Part shown: one piece after another, positions 33,901 through 42,561 of the stretch
Layout of the letters: each line of letters opens with the position of its first letter
Numbering within the stretch: position 1 is the stretch's first letter
Source: Candidatus Achromatium palustre
Lineage (GTDB): Bacteria; Pseudomonadota; Gammaproteobacteria; Chromatiales; Chromatiaceae
Reading direction: 5' to 3'
Length of the DNA stretch: 57,118 nt
NCBI GenBank assembly: GCA_001044195.1
Contig: LFCU01000259.1
Location: 1-57,118 of the forward strand
Translations under genes and position numbers: made by a program
The notes under the pieces: model-generated
What the model was told of the DNA's origin: nothing
The model's database searches: none
What the model saw: only the letters and a program-made list of their open reading frames with translations

Positions 33901-34672
33901 CTTGCCCACCATCCACTACTAAATTTGCCCCAGTAACAAAGCCTGCACGTTTTGAGGCTAAAAAAACTACAGCATTTGCTACATCTGTTGGGCTTCCTAG
34001 CTTTTTTAAGGGGACTTCTTTTTCAAGCATGGCTTCTACAGCAACCCGATTATCTTTTAATTTTTGTTCCCAAGTTGAGCCAGGAAAGAGAATATTACCG
34101 GGTGAAACGATATTAACTCTAATTCCTTTATACCCTAGCGGTTTAGCAATATTTTTGGCATAGCTTTCTAATCCCGCTTTGGCTGATGCATAAGCCACTG
34201 GACAACCAAGGTTTTCCATTCCACAAATAGAACCTATGAAAGTAATACTTGTTGCGGCAATGCTGTTACTGTGTTCCAATAAAGGAGTTAAGTGTTTTAC
34301 CACACTGACAGCCCCCAATAAATTGATATTCATTACTCGTTGGAATTCTTGTTTGTCTTCTTGCAAGGGTGGCACTGAACGACCACTGCCAATATTGCAT
34401 ATCAAGTGATCAAGTCTGCCTATTTGTTTATTTATAAAGTTCGCTAATTTTTCAATAACAGTTTCTTGTTGCAAATCTCCAGCAAAATATAAGACATTAT
34501 CACCGCCATATTGTTTGGAAAAAGTTTGTGCTGTCTCTTTTAATATATTTTCATTGCGTCCAGTGATGATTACCTTTGCCTGTTCCTGAAGAAAGCCTTC
34601 GGCAATGGTTTTACCAATGCCGTGGGATGAGCCGGTGATTAGGGCAATTTGTTGTTGTAATGATAAATTCAT
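33875..34672 (-). CDS. Short-chain dehydrogenase/reductase with C-terminus rewritten by an inserted element, 265 residues
   Basis: SDR with ALITGSSHGIGKTIAEG, HLICNIGSGRSVPP, TFIGSICGMENLG (Ser region) and catalytic YASAKAGLESY, followed by SPGNILFPGSTWEQ and TGANLVVDGGQ. The last eight codons (AHHLSVVS) and the stop at 33875 lie inside the 84-bp element at 33817-33900. Without the element the end would be VDGGQVRNG and a stop. The catalytic core is complete, so activity is probably kept. It is paired with the next SDR gene, and both may act on consecutive carbons of the same sugar. Confidence 0.87.
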   Translation of the reverse strand: MNLSLQQQIALITGSSHGIGKTIAEGFLQEQAKVIITGRNENILKETAQTFSKQYGGDNVLYFAGDLQQETVIEKLANFINKQIGRLDHLICNIGSGRSVPPLQEDKQEFQRVMNINLLGAVSVVKHLTPLLEHSNSIAATSITFIGSICGMENLGCPVAYASAKAGLESYAKNIAKPLGYKGIRVNIVSPGNILFPGSTWEQKLKDNRVAVEAMLEKEVPLKKLGSPTDVANAVVFLASKRAGFVTGANLVVDGGQAHHLSVVS

Positions 34673-34681
34673 AGGATTAAA

Positions 34682-34942
34682 TTATGCGTATTTTACTTCT
34701 GAAAATGGCTCAATCGGAATTCGCAACTCTTTTTTGGGTTTTTTTCCTTGTATATAAATACGCTTAAACTCTTCTTCAATTTGTCTTAAGATATTTCCTT
34801 CAAAGTATTGCTCTCCACAGAATTCGCACTGTTCACAAGGCACATCATCCATAATTAAAAATTGATGATTATATTTGTAAATATATTGCGCTTTAGTCTT
34901 ATTAAAATTTTTATTTCCGCAAAAATGACATTTAGTATTCAT
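34682..34942 (-). CDS. YgiT-type zinc-finger protein (antitoxin-like), 86 residues
   Basis: Two CxxC pairs, C5-x2-C8 (KCHFCGNK) and C36-x2-C39-x2-C42-like cysteines in PCEQCEFCGEQYFEG, match the YgiT/MqsA N-terminal zinc-finger type. It lacks the helix-turn-helix domain of full MqsA. It is 2 bases after the DUF4258 gene, the usual arrangement for this pair, which is often predicted to be a toxin-antitoxin module. It probably binds the DUF4258 partner. It sits between unrelated sugar genes. Confidence 0.8.
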   Translation of the reverse strand: MNTKCHFCGNKNFNKTKAQYIYKYNHQFLIMDDVPCEQCEFCGEQYFEGNILRQIEEEFKRIYIQGKKPKKELRIPIEPFSEVKYA

Positions 34943-34944
34943 AT

Positions 34945-35250
34945 TTAGCCCCGTTCATACGGATTTTTAAATTTTGGTGGTAGTGGGATATAAACCGTGA
35001 TAATAAATATTTTTTCTTGCCGCTCGCCACATACAATGTGTATTGGTTTTCCATCATTAGTAAAACCCACTACTAAACAACTTTCGCCTCTTCCAGTATC
35101 AGGATATTGTTCTAAAATTCTTCCATTTAGCAAAGCTTCTTTTACTTCGTTCAAAGTTAGATTATCATTTTGCCTTTCTTGATCCGCATGTCTGGAAAAA
35201 TAATCTTTACCATTTTTTACGCTATTTTTTATCCACTCTATATTAAACAT
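34945..35250 (-). CDS. DUF4258-domain protein (toxin-like), 101 residues
   Basis: The sequence has the DUF4258 pattern: YFSRHADQERQNDNLTLNEV (the His-Ala-x-x-Arg core), EALLNGRILEQYPD, and SCLVVGFTNDGKPIHIVCG with a final beta strand FIITVYIP. The family is related to RelE/ParE-like small toxins. It overlaps the 3' end of the sugar isomerase gene by 13 bases and is directly followed by the YgiT-type partner. That overlap suggests it was captured into the operon early and is expressed with it. Toxicity is not shown by sequence. Confidence 0.8.
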   Translation of the reverse strand: MFNIEWIKNSVKNGKDYFSRHADQERQNDNLTLNEVKEALLNGRILEQYPDTGRGESCLVVGFTNDGKPIHIVCGERQEKIFIITVYIPLPPKFKNPYERG

Positions 35251-36116
35251 AATTTTGCTGTTATTACACTACCAGTCTCTGCCAACCATTCAGAAACTTG
35301 CTCCCGGTAATGACATAATACCCCAACATGATCATCATTATCAGCTCTTGCCGTTTGTAAAATATAGTTACCACTATAACCAATATGGTGTAATGCCTGT
35401 AAAGCAGCGGGTATATCAGCATCACCTTGTCCCAAAGGGACTGTAATACCTCCTAATACACGATCTTTGATATGGACATTAATAATACGATGCCCATAGG
35501 TTTGAATTTCTTTCTCTGGTTTGTAACCTAAAGCAGCACTATTACCTATATCATAAGTAATACCAAAGTATTCAGGTTCTAATTGCGCGATAAATTCAGC
35601 TAGTTTTAATGGTTCAAAATCTGATTCAAAACTTATTTTAATCTTGTTTTTTTTTAGGATAGGTTTAAATTGTGCCAAACCTTCAAGTAATACTTCTTCT
35701 TGTTGTTTGTTTTCCAACCTACCCTTATCTACTAATGGAATTAATATAGTTTTTACATCCAAGTCAGCACAGGCATTAATAATATTATTTAAATCATTTA
35801 ATAATGATTTATGCTGTTTTGGTAATTTATAAAATGGTGCTTGCATGAAGCAGTCACCCGTAAGTGATGGTATGCTAATATTGTATTGCGACATCAATTG
35901 GCGGATTTTTGCACGTCCCATGGAGTTCATTAGTGGATTTTCATAGAGACGTTCCTGATCCAATGTCCACTCCATAATACCAAAACCATTTTCTGCTGCT
36001 ATCGAAAATTCATTTTGCCAATAAGGCCATGGGAAAGCTTGAATTTTTCCATCTATTAACGGAGATAAGCGTCCCTGCATGAAGCCTATTTTATTTTTCA
36101 TAATTAAAAAATTCAT
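35238..36116 (-). CDS. Sugar phosphate isomerase/epimerase (xylose-isomerase-like TIM barrel), 292 residues
   Basis: TIM-barrel family member. FMQGRLSPLIDGKIQAFPW near the start is typical of the group in sialic-acid-like loci. ITYDIGNSAALGYKPEKEI carries the metal-binding Asp, INVHIKDRVLGGITVPLGQG the His and Lys, and NYILQTARADND the last ligand region. The ATG at 36116 overlaps the methyltransferase stop by 4 bases (ATGA), which fits translational coupling, although a second ATG 15 bases later is possible. It probably isomerises or epimerises the precursor of the ulosonic acid. Confidence 0.83.
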   Translation of the reverse strand: MNFLIMKNKIGFMQGRLSPLIDGKIQAFPWPYWQNEFSIAAENGFGIMEWTLDQERLYENPLMNSMGRAKIRQLMSQYNISIPSLTGDCFMQAPFYKLPKQHKSLLNDLNNIINACADLDVKTILIPLVDKGRLENKQQEEVLLEGLAQFKPILKKNKIKISFESDFEPLKLAEFIAQLEPEYFGITYDIGNSAALGYKPEKEIQTYGHRIINVHIKDRVLGGITVPLGQGDADIPAALQALHHIGYSGNYILQTARADNDDHVGVLCHYREQVSEWLAETGSVITAKLCLI

Positions 36117-36802
36117 ATCTTCTTAGGCTTTGATGCACTGCATAATAACATAACTTCCTTAGAGAATCTAATAAATTTACTGTATTTTTTCATACTTTCA
36201 GGGGTTATCACAGCAACTAGTTTAGAAATTGGTAATAACCACGGTATATCCCAAATTAATGGCAATTGTCGAAATTTTTCCGATTCAACACTATCAAAAC
36301 CATGAATAACAAAAATATCTTTTAATGATGTTTTTGTAAAAGGTGTTCTGTGTGTGTAATCATTATAAAATACTTTATAAACAGTCTCCCAATCCGGAAC
36401 CATTGTAATTACAAGTCCACTCGGTTTAAGAATCCGGTAAATTTCCTGTACTAAATTTTCTGGATAATAAAAATGCTCTAACACTGACTTTGAAAAAATT
36501 ACATCAAAAAAATTATTGTCATACGGTAAATTATCTTTTTCAAGATCACTTTGTTTAATTTCTGCATCTGGACAAATATTGGTAGATAACATTGATTGAT
36601 CCACACCATATCCTTGTAAATCATGACGCATAAATCCACGCAGAAACTCTCCTCGACCACATCCGAGATCCAATAATTTCTGTTTGCCAGTTAAGTTGTA
36701 CCTTTGTACAAGATAACATGCTAACTGATCTGGATATTCTGTAAATGGACGGTCGTTTTCATTATAAGTAACAGACACATAATCACGTTTGTTAGAGGAC
36801 AT
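36113..36802 (-). CDS. Class I SAM-dependent methyltransferase, 229 residues
   Basis: A Methyltransf_11-type enzyme: LLDLGCGRGEFLRGF is SAM motif I, FDVIFSKSVLEHFYYPENLVQEI the motif II/III region, and KPSGLVITMVPDWETV follows. A hydrophobic stretch near the C-terminus (LPLIWDIPWLLPISKLVAVIT) may bind lipid or membrane. It lies between the VOC gene (gap 2) and the isomerase gene (overlap 4). It likely methylates an intermediate or the finished sugar of this module. Confidence 0.86.
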   Translation of the reverse strand: MSSNKRDYVSVTYNENDRPFTEYPDQLACYLVQRYNLTGKQKLLDLGCGRGEFLRGFMRHDLQGYGVDQSMLSTNICPDAEIKQSDLEKDNLPYDNNFFDVIFSKSVLEHFYYPENLVQEIYRILKPSGLVITMVPDWETVYKVFYNDYTHRTPFTKTSLKDIFVIHGFDSVESEKFRQLPLIWDIPWLLPISKLVAVITPESMKKYSKFIRFSKEVMLLCSASKPKKI

Positions 36803-36804
36803 AT

Positions 36805-37236
36805 TTATAATAGCTGTACAAGTTCAATCCGTGTTCCTTCTGGTGCTCCACAAAAAGTTACTTTTGCATAGCCATCAGGAGACAATTGGGGTGGCGCGTT
36901 AAAAGGCACTCCAGCTTTAGAAAGATAAGCATATTCCTCATCTAAATTTTCCACTGTGAAAGCAAGATGTGAGATACCAATGGCACAAATTTCCTTTTGT
37001 AGATTTTGAGAACGTGGATGGGATTTATAATGCAATAATTCTATCAGGTGCCCATCAGGTGCTGCCATCTTAATTGTTGTCACCTGCACATCTGTTAATG
37101 CGGACATATTATCAATATACTCGCCACTTTCTTCCATCCGCTTTGTCATTTCAAAACCAAGCAAATCTTGATAAAAATGTAATGATGCCTCTAAATTATC
37201 AACAACAATACCGATATGACGTATCGCTTTTATCAT
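36805..37236 (-). CDS. VOC-family (glyoxalase/methylmalonyl-CoA epimerase-like) protein, 143 residues
   Basis: Two beta-alpha-beta-beta-beta repeats of the vicinal oxygen chelate fold are visible. Metal ligands fit H in RHIGIVVDNLEASLHFY, E in GHLIELLHY, H in ISHLAFTVENLDE, and E in GTRIELVQLL. It overlaps the aminotransferase gene by 4 bases. VOC enzymes include epimerases of alpha-carbons and ring-opening enzymes, so it may epimerise an intermediate next to a carbonyl. The substrate is not known. Confidence 0.85.
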   Translation of the reverse strand: MIKAIRHIGIVVDNLEASLHFYQDLLGFEMTKRMEESGEYIDNMSALTDVQVTTIKMAAPDGHLIELLHYKSHPRSQNLQKEICAIGISHLAFTVENLDEEYAYLSKAGVPFNAPPQLSPDGYAKVTFCGAPEGTRIELVQLL

Positions 37237-38576
37237 GCCGCCTCTCCAATACTCTCAATGATAGCCTCCTCCAAAACGGCAACACCTTCCAATAAAGCGT
37301 CATCAGAAATAATAAGGGGAGGCCCTATTTTAATTGACTCTCTGCCAGTATGAACAACGAGTAAACCTTTTTGCATACATTGTTTCGCTACTTTTGTTGC
37401 TAATAGGGTATTTGGCTTGCCAGTTTCAGGTGTCTGAAACAGTAAGGCTGCAATCAAACCTTGTCCTAGCACAAATGAAATCCATGTGGCATATTTTTCT
37501 TGAATTTCGTTCAACCTGGTATGTAGCAAAACACCTTTTCTAGCAGATTCATTTACTAAATTTTTTCCCTGAATTTCCTCAAGTGTCGCAATACCAGCTG
37601 CACAAACCAAAGGATTTGCCGAATGCGTACTACTCATGTTACCAACTTCAGGTAAATCCATAATCTCAGTACTTCCCAACACACCAGACAAGGGCAGACC
37701 CCCTCCCATACCTTTCCCACAGCAAATTAAATCAGGGGCAACTTCATAATGTTCGTAGCCAAATCGTTTACCGGTGCGCGCAAAACCTGATTGCATTTCA
37801 TCAAAACTTAATAAAATATGATTTTCTACACAAAATTCTTTGATTGTCTGTACAAAGTCTTTAGGATAAAAAATCGCTCCCCAACCTTGGAAAGTTTCCA
37901 GCATAAAGCCGCAAATATCCTCCTTAAAATTAATACCTCTAGCTTCTAATTGTTTGATACTTTGATACAAAAACGTAGCTCCAGATTGATTTTTTATATG
38001 CCACGGATAAGGAAAAGGAATATGATAAATATTAGGGTCCTGATAACCTATCCAGGCTTTTTGTGCAATATTACCACTCATCATCTGGGCCCCCATAGTG
38101 CGTCCATGCCAATTTCCTTCTATAGCAATAATCCCCAGATTTTTTTTGCCTTGCTTTTGTCCATACATACGCATTAATTTCAAAGCGGCTTCAGTGGCTT
38201 CAGTGCCAGCTGAGAGCAAAAAAGCTTTTTCAAAAGCTCCATTTGTAAAGGAGATCAAATTTTTCAAGTATTCAGTGCGGTATTTATTAACGTAAGCATA
38301 AGTATGCAGAAGTGGCTTTTCTAAAACTTCTTGGATCGCTTTTATTACCCGCTGGTTACCATGTCCTACATTTGCAACAAAAATAGTCGAAGTAAAATCA
38401 ATCCACTTATTTCCCGCAGCATCATAAATATAAAAGCCTTCCGCTCTATCCCATACCAATGGAAATTGCCCTTGCATAGAACGTGATTCATACTGCTCCA
38501 AGTCAGATAATATTTGTTTCGTTACTTCACAAGGGATATTTGTTGTAATTTTTCTATGAGGTGTTTTTATATTCAT
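37233..38576 (-). CDS. Class III PLP aminotransferase, 447 residues
   Basis: Resembles acetylornithine/GABA-type aminotransferases and glutamate-1-semialdehyde aminomutase. The PLP lysine is K288 (CCGKGMGGG), the Asp that holds the pyridine nitrogen is D259 (SFDEMQSGFARTGK), and SAGTEATEAALKLMR and GNWHGRTMGA are standard. Class III enzymes are unusual in NDP-sugar amination, which normally uses DegT enzymes. Here it may aminate a terminal aldehyde of an open-chain sugar before NeuB-type condensation, or a keto acid. It overlaps both neighbours by 4 bases. Confidence 0.9.
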   Translation of the reverse strand: MNIKTPHRKITTNIPCEVTKQILSDLEQYESRSMQGQFPLVWDRAEGFYIYDAAGNKWIDFTSTIFVANVGHGNQRVIKAIQEVLEKPLLHTYAYVNKYRTEYLKNLISFTNGAFEKAFLLSAGTEATEAALKLMRMYGQKQGKKNLGIIAIEGNWHGRTMGAQMMSGNIAQKAWIGYQDPNIYHIPFPYPWHIKNQSGATFLYQSIKQLEARGINFKEDICGFMLETFQGWGAIFYPKDFVQTIKEFCVENHILLSFDEMQSGFARTGKRFGYEHYEVAPDLICCGKGMGGGLPLSGVLGSTEIMDLPEVGNMSSTHSANPLVCAAGIATLEEIQGKNLVNESARKGVLLHTRLNEIQEKYATWISFVLGQGLIAALLFQTPETGKPNTLLATKVAKQCMQKGLLVVHTGRESIKIGPPLIISDDALLEGVAVLEEAIIESIGEAA

Positions 38577-39298
38577 ACAAATAAAGCCTCCATAACTTCC
38601 ATATTCTCTTGAATTTCATATTCTAAATGCTTAAATTGCTCTATAGTATCTATTTCAATGACGGGGGCGGTTATATATGAAATTACCTTGTTTCCATAAA
38701 GTTTGTTTTGCTCAAGAATGAATTTTGAACGAAAAATATCAATGTAGCCATTTGCAATATAAGTTGGTTTATATGATTGTCTTGCAAAATGGCTATCGTC
38801 TATGTCGAAAGAACCAGTACAGATTTGTAGTAAGTAACCATTTTCTATTTCAAACATTTTATAAGCGGTTTCTGGGGTCTCTTGAACCGATTGCAGAGCA
38901 GTTGCATTTTGTGAACTTTTAAAAAGCTCGATTGCCTTTTCGATTATTTCTACTTTCCGCAATGGTGTCGTTGGCCTTAAATTGAGTACATATTGTGGAC
39001 GTAAATTCTCGTGTTCATGGAACCAATTCAAGGCATGTTTAAAAAACTCCAAATCTGTTGATGTGTCAGACGAAATCTGAGTGGGTCTCAAAAAGGGAAT
39101 TTCGGCACCATATTCTTTAGCTATTGAAGCATAATGTTCAGAATCTGTCGATACAATCACGCGATCAATATTTTTAGCTTTTTTTGCGGCTGCGATACTA
39201 TACGCCAGTAAAGGTTTTCCAACCAAAAGTTTGATATTTTTGTCAGATACACCTTTTGATCCTGAACGGGCAGGAATTATAGCAACAACTTTTGTCAT
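38573..39298 (-). CDS. NeuA-like acylneuraminate cytidylyltransferase, 241 residues
   Basis: It activates a nonulosonic-type acid as its CMP derivative. The signature IIPARSGSKGVSDKNIKLL is at the start, with RVIVSTDSEHYASIAKEYGAEIPFLRP and LNLRPTTPLRKVEII following, as in NeuA/PseF/LegF. It overlaps the synthase gene by one base and the aminotransferase by 4. It is one of two NeuA-type domains in this module (the other is at 40733), so one of them may have a different substrate. Confidence 0.88.
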   Translation of the reverse strand: MTKVVAIIPARSGSKGVSDKNIKLLVGKPLLAYSIAAAKKAKNIDRVIVSTDSEHYASIAKEYGAEIPFLRPTQISSDTSTDLEFFKHALNWFHEHENLRPQYVLNLRPTTPLRKVEIIEKAIELFKSSQNATALQSVQETPETAYKMFEIENGYLLQICTGSFDIDDSHFARQSYKPTYIANGYIDIFRSKFILEQNKLYGNKVISYITAPVIEIDTIEQFKHLEYEIQENMEVMEALFV

Positions 39299-40155
39299 TA
39301 TTTTTCCTTAAAGGATGACTTCCAAGGTATATGAGCACGAAGCTTATTGGCAATTGGCACCTCACTAGGATGTACACCAATTTTTCCATCACCCATTGCC
39401 TTTTCTATTTTCCTGACAGCCCCAACCAATTGTTTGTATCCCATCGGCTCCACAGAAGCCGCTTGATCAGAACCATACATAGAACGATCCAAGGTAATAT
39501 GCCGTTCCAAAGATGTGATGCCTAACGCTGCTGCTGCATAAGAAACCGCCAATCCCACTTCATGCCCACTATAACCCACATCACATTGATAATGTTCACG
39601 TAAACTTTTAATACAATTGAGATTAGCATTGGTATCATTCATTGGATAAGTGGAAATACAATGCATTAATTCAAAAGGACAGTTGGCCGTTCGAAAAATT
39701 TCTACAGCCGTATCAATATCCGCCAAAGTGCTCATACCTGTAGATATAAAAGTATGCTTGCCTTCTGAAGCAACTTCTTTCAGCAAATCTTCATAAACAA
39801 TCATTGCAGAGGCAATCTTATTGTATTTTAAGTTAAATTGCTTTAGAAATTTCTGACTTTCCAAATCCCAAGCGGAGGCAAACCACTCAATACCTTTCTT
39901 GTTACAATAGGCATCAATTTCCTTAAACTCATCTAAACCAAACTCAAGTCCTTCTTTTTGTGCTCGCTGTGTTTTCCCCCAAGGACTTTCTCTGGGTGAG
40001 TCAAGCATTGATTTTGAATAAACTAAATCAATAGTTCGTTTTTGAAATTTGACAGCATCAGCACCAGCATCTACTGCCACATCAATCAACTGTTTAGCAA
40101 TATTGATATCACCATTATGATTGATACCTATCTCTGCAATAACAAAAATTGACAT
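39298..40155 (-). CDS. NeuB-family ulosonic acid synthase lacking the C-terminal SAF domain, 285 residues
   Basis: NeuB-type enzymes condense PEP with an acyl-hexosamine to give a sialic-acid-like nine-carbon acid. Recognisable segments are IAEIGINHNGDINIAKQLID, AVKFQKRT, FASAWDLESQKFL, STGMSTLADID, CISTYPMNDTNANLN and GYSGHEVGLAVSYAAAALG, and the TIM barrel seems complete. The usual length is about 345 residues because of a C-terminal antifreeze-like SAF domain; here the protein ends directly after the barrel. The SAF domain of a neighbouring subunit normally covers the active site, so a shorter or different substrate is plausible. Confidence 0.87.
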   Translation of the reverse strand: MSIFVIAEIGINHNGDINIAKQLIDVAVDAGADAVKFQKRTIDLVYSKSMLDSPRESPWGKTQRAQKEGLEFGLDEFKEIDAYCNKKGIEWFASAWDLESQKFLKQFNLKYNKIASAMIVYEDLLKEVASEGKHTFISTGMSTLADIDTAVEIFRTANCPFELMHCISTYPMNDTNANLNCIKSLREHYQCDVGYSGHEVGLAVSYAAAALGITSLERHITLDRSMYGSDQAASVEPMGYKQLVGAVRKIEKAMGDGKIGVHPSEVPIANKLRAHIPWKSSFKEK

Positions 40156-40176
40156 ATTTATTTCCTTTAGCTGTTA

Positions 40177-40749
40177 TTATTTCACAAATGCCTGTTCAAC
40201 CAATTCACAAATAATATGACCAATCAGGATATGCGCTTCCTGAATACGCGCTGTTATCATTGAAGGCACACAAATACATTCAGTATGTTCTTTTAACTTG
40301 CCACCAGTTTCACCAGTTAGACAATATACTTTCATACCAATAGCGTTCGCTGTAGACACCGCACGAATCACATTTTCAGAATTTCCACTGGTTGAAATAC
40401 CAATAAAAACATCCTCTGGTTTGCCAAGAGCCATTATTTCTCTAGCAAAAATTTCGTCAAAACTATAATCATTACTGATGGCAGTCAAACTGGAATTATT
40501 GGTACCCAGTGCAATAGCTGCCAATGCTTGACGCTCCTCTTGAAAACGTGATACAAATTCTGTGGTTAAGTGCATACTATCAGCAAAACTTCCCCCATTC
40601 CCAGCAAAAATCACTTTGCCATTATTAGCCAATGCACTCGATATTGCAACCGCCAAATTTTCAATTTGCAAAATTAGGGATTGGTTATTAAGTAATAGTG
40701 TTTTTACACCAATGCTATCTTCTATACGTTTTTTAATCGTCTTGTTCAT
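40177..40749 (-). CDS. SIS-domain phosphosugar isomerase (GmhA-like), 190 residues
   Basis: The SIS fold is seen in VIFAGNGGSFADSMHLTTEFVSRF (the GmhA-like substrate loop), FIGISTSGNSENVIRAV, and KVYCLTGETGGKLKEHTECICVPS, with RIQEAHILIGHIICELVEQ at the end. GmhA makes sedoheptulose 7-phosphate into D-glycero-manno-heptose 7-phosphate, so this module may begin with a C7 sugar phosphate. The gene overlaps the NeuA-HAD gene by 17 bases. It may instead be a ketose-aldose isomerase specific to this pathway. Confidence 0.88.
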   Translation of the reverse strand: MNKTIKKRIEDSIGVKTLLLNNQSLILQIENLAVAISSALANNGKVIFAGNGGSFADSMHLTTEFVSRFQEERQALAAIALGTNNSSLTAISNDYSFDEIFAREIMALGKPEDVFIGISTSGNSENVIRAVSTANAIGMKVYCLTGETGGKLKEHTECICVPSMITARIQEAHILIGHIICELVEQAFVK

Positions 40750-41890
40750 TTAAAATCTGTTCGGCAAATTCTTTAATTACACCATAGCCACCAGTGGCAG
40801 AAGTCACAATTTTTGCTATACGCTTAATTTCAGCATGAGCATCCGCTGGAGCTATAGGATAACCCACAATACGCATGGCTTCCAAATCATTAATATCATT
40901 ACCAAGATAAGCAACGAACTCAAGATTATAATTATGTTCTTGGCAATAAATGATTAATGCTTGCCGTTTATTATCGCAACTTTGAATCAGTTCTAAATTT
41001 AATTTTTTTGCTCTTGCCAGTACCACCGGATTTTTCTCAGTACTGAGAATAAGTTGTGGAATACCTAATTGCTTAATGATACTCACTCCTAAACCATCCG
41101 CCCGGTTTACCATTACTGCCTCAGTACCATCTTGTTGAACTAACACACGATTATCCGTCATAACTCCATCAAAATCATAAACTATTAAATCAAGAGCATT
41201 GATTTTTAATCGTGGAATATTTAAAAGATGTTTACGGAAATAATATGTGCATAAATCTAAATCATTAAGTGAATCAATTTCATGAGACTTCCAATAAGGC
41301 ATTTCATACCAAGTAATCTGTCCACCTAAGCGATTATTATTTTCACGAAGTATAGAGGGTTTAAATACATAAATTGAACCATTTTCTAGAAGCAGTGGCT
41401 CTCTATCTTGTCGCCTACCACGATTCCACGGATCAAATGTTAAGCCATGTAAATCTTTATCAGTTTTAGTCCACACACAAAAATCATCCAACAAAGCGGC
41501 AGAAAAAAGTGAATCGGCATTTTGTTTTAACAGCGTGTTTATGGCAGCGTCTATATCTTTTGAATCTCTAAGTGGAGAAGTGGCTTGTAGAAATACAAGT
41601 AAATCAGGTGAATATGCAATACTATTTAAGGCATGTAATAAAGCCGCTTCTGAAGTTGCTGTATCAGTAGATAAATCTAAAGGGCGTTTAATAGGTGTAG
41701 CACCATATTTTTCTGCTACACTTAAAATTTCCTTACTATCTGATGTAACAAATACTTCATCTACTAATTGACTCTCACGGGCTTGCAGAATACTCCAAGC
41801 AATAAGTGGCTTACCACAAAAATCTATGATGTTTTTTGATGGTATGCCTTTGGAACCGCCTCTGGCAGTGATGATTGTTATGATTTTCAT
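40733..41890 (-). CDS. NeuA-like cytidylyltransferase fused to a KdsC-like HAD phosphatase, 385 residues
   Basis: The N-terminal 220 residues are an acylneuraminate cytidylyltransferase (ITARGGSKGIPSKNIIDF, VFVTSDSKEIL and FLQATSPLRDSKDIDAA). The C-terminal 150 residues are a KdsC-type HAD phosphatase with YDFDGVMTDN (D239 and D241), ILSTEKNPVVLARAKKL and YLGNDINDLEAM. Such fusions are known in sialic-acid and ulosonic-acid pathways, where the phosphatase removes the 9- or 8-phosphate and the other domain activates the product with CTP. It begins the ulosonic-acid module; upstream lies 788 bases of non-coding DNA. Confidence 0.9.
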   Translation of the reverse strand: MKIITIITARGGSKGIPSKNIIDFCGKPLIAWSILQARESQLVDEVFVTSDSKEILSVAEKYGATPIKRPLDLSTDTATSEAALLHALNSIAYSPDLLVFLQATSPLRDSKDIDAAINTLLKQNADSLFSAALLDDFCVWTKTDKDLHGLTFDPWNRGRRQDREPLLLENGSIYVFKPSILRENNNRLGGQITWYEMPYWKSHEIDSLNDLDLCTYYFRKHLLNIPRLKINALDLIVYDFDGVMTDNRVLVQQDGTEAVMVNRADGLGVSIIKQLGIPQLILSTEKNPVVLARAKKLNLELIQSCDNKRQALIIYCQEHNYNLEFVAYLGNDINDLEAMRIVGYPIAPADAHAEIKRIAKIVTSATGGYGVIKEFAEQILNEQDD

Positions 41891-42561
41891 TTATTTCAAA
41901 GGGGTTACGAGGCTAAAACGGAATAGCTTTTTTTATGAGACTTCTTGAGAATAGGCCATACAAATAGTTGGTATTGGTTTGATAAAATCGAGTCTTTGTT
42001 TCAAGATCCGAGGATGCTTATAGCTTCTAGTAAGATGTGTAGGGCATTTAAAGCTTCAGAATTAGCGACTCTGGTTTTTCAAAACTTACTGTAACATTGC
42101 TTTGGGCAGCTAAATTATATCTTTCATCTGGATGTATCTGTTGAATGATGTGAATAAGGCTTGCACTATATAATCAAGTTGCCATGATGAAGAAAAAAGT
42201 GTGCATCTTTTTCATGGTGGTCTTGATATTAAGTAGTGGCAATTCAGCTCCATCCATCACCAACAGTACCCCCACTACTCCTATTTAGAAACGAAGATTT
42301 ATTAATTTGGGCATACCAAATAGGCAAGCTGTTTGTTTTTGGACTTATTTTAAAATTTTGCACAAGTTGAATATTCACCATTTCTTAGAAAGAAATTAAC
42401 AACCCGCATTGTCGTATTATGTATGGCTTGCTACTTAAATTAAATCCTATGGAAGTTAGTCTCTGATGATGTCATGTTTAAGGAACTGTCCAGTCTCCAA
42501 ACATCCTAAGTCACAAAACGTACTTGGGAGGATTATAGGTATATTATTTCTTTTGAATTAT
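41891..42561. other. Gene-free stretch upstream of the ulosonic-acid module
   Basis: I see no supportable gene here. There is a 34-codon frame at 42184-42288 (plus strand) that begins with two Met codons, three Lys and a hydrophobic run like a signal peptide, but it has no ribosome-binding site. The stretch probably contains the promoter of the minus-strand unit that starts at 41890, though I cannot point to a convincing -35/-10 pair. Some of it may be decayed transposon DNA. Confidence 0.35.

Noticed and set aside
33802-33912. 37-residue N-terminal extension of the second SDR
   Set aside because: It is translated from the inserted miniature element and its duplicated target; the conserved SDR start is at 33801.
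34682-35250. Full MqsRA toxin-antitoxin system
   Set aside because: The antitoxin-like protein lacks the HTH domain and the partner is DUF4258 rather than MqsR.
42184-42288. 34-codon frame with a signal-peptide-like start
   Set aside because: No ribosome-binding site, no homologue I recognise, and it lies in a decayed intergenic region; mentioned only in the gap description.
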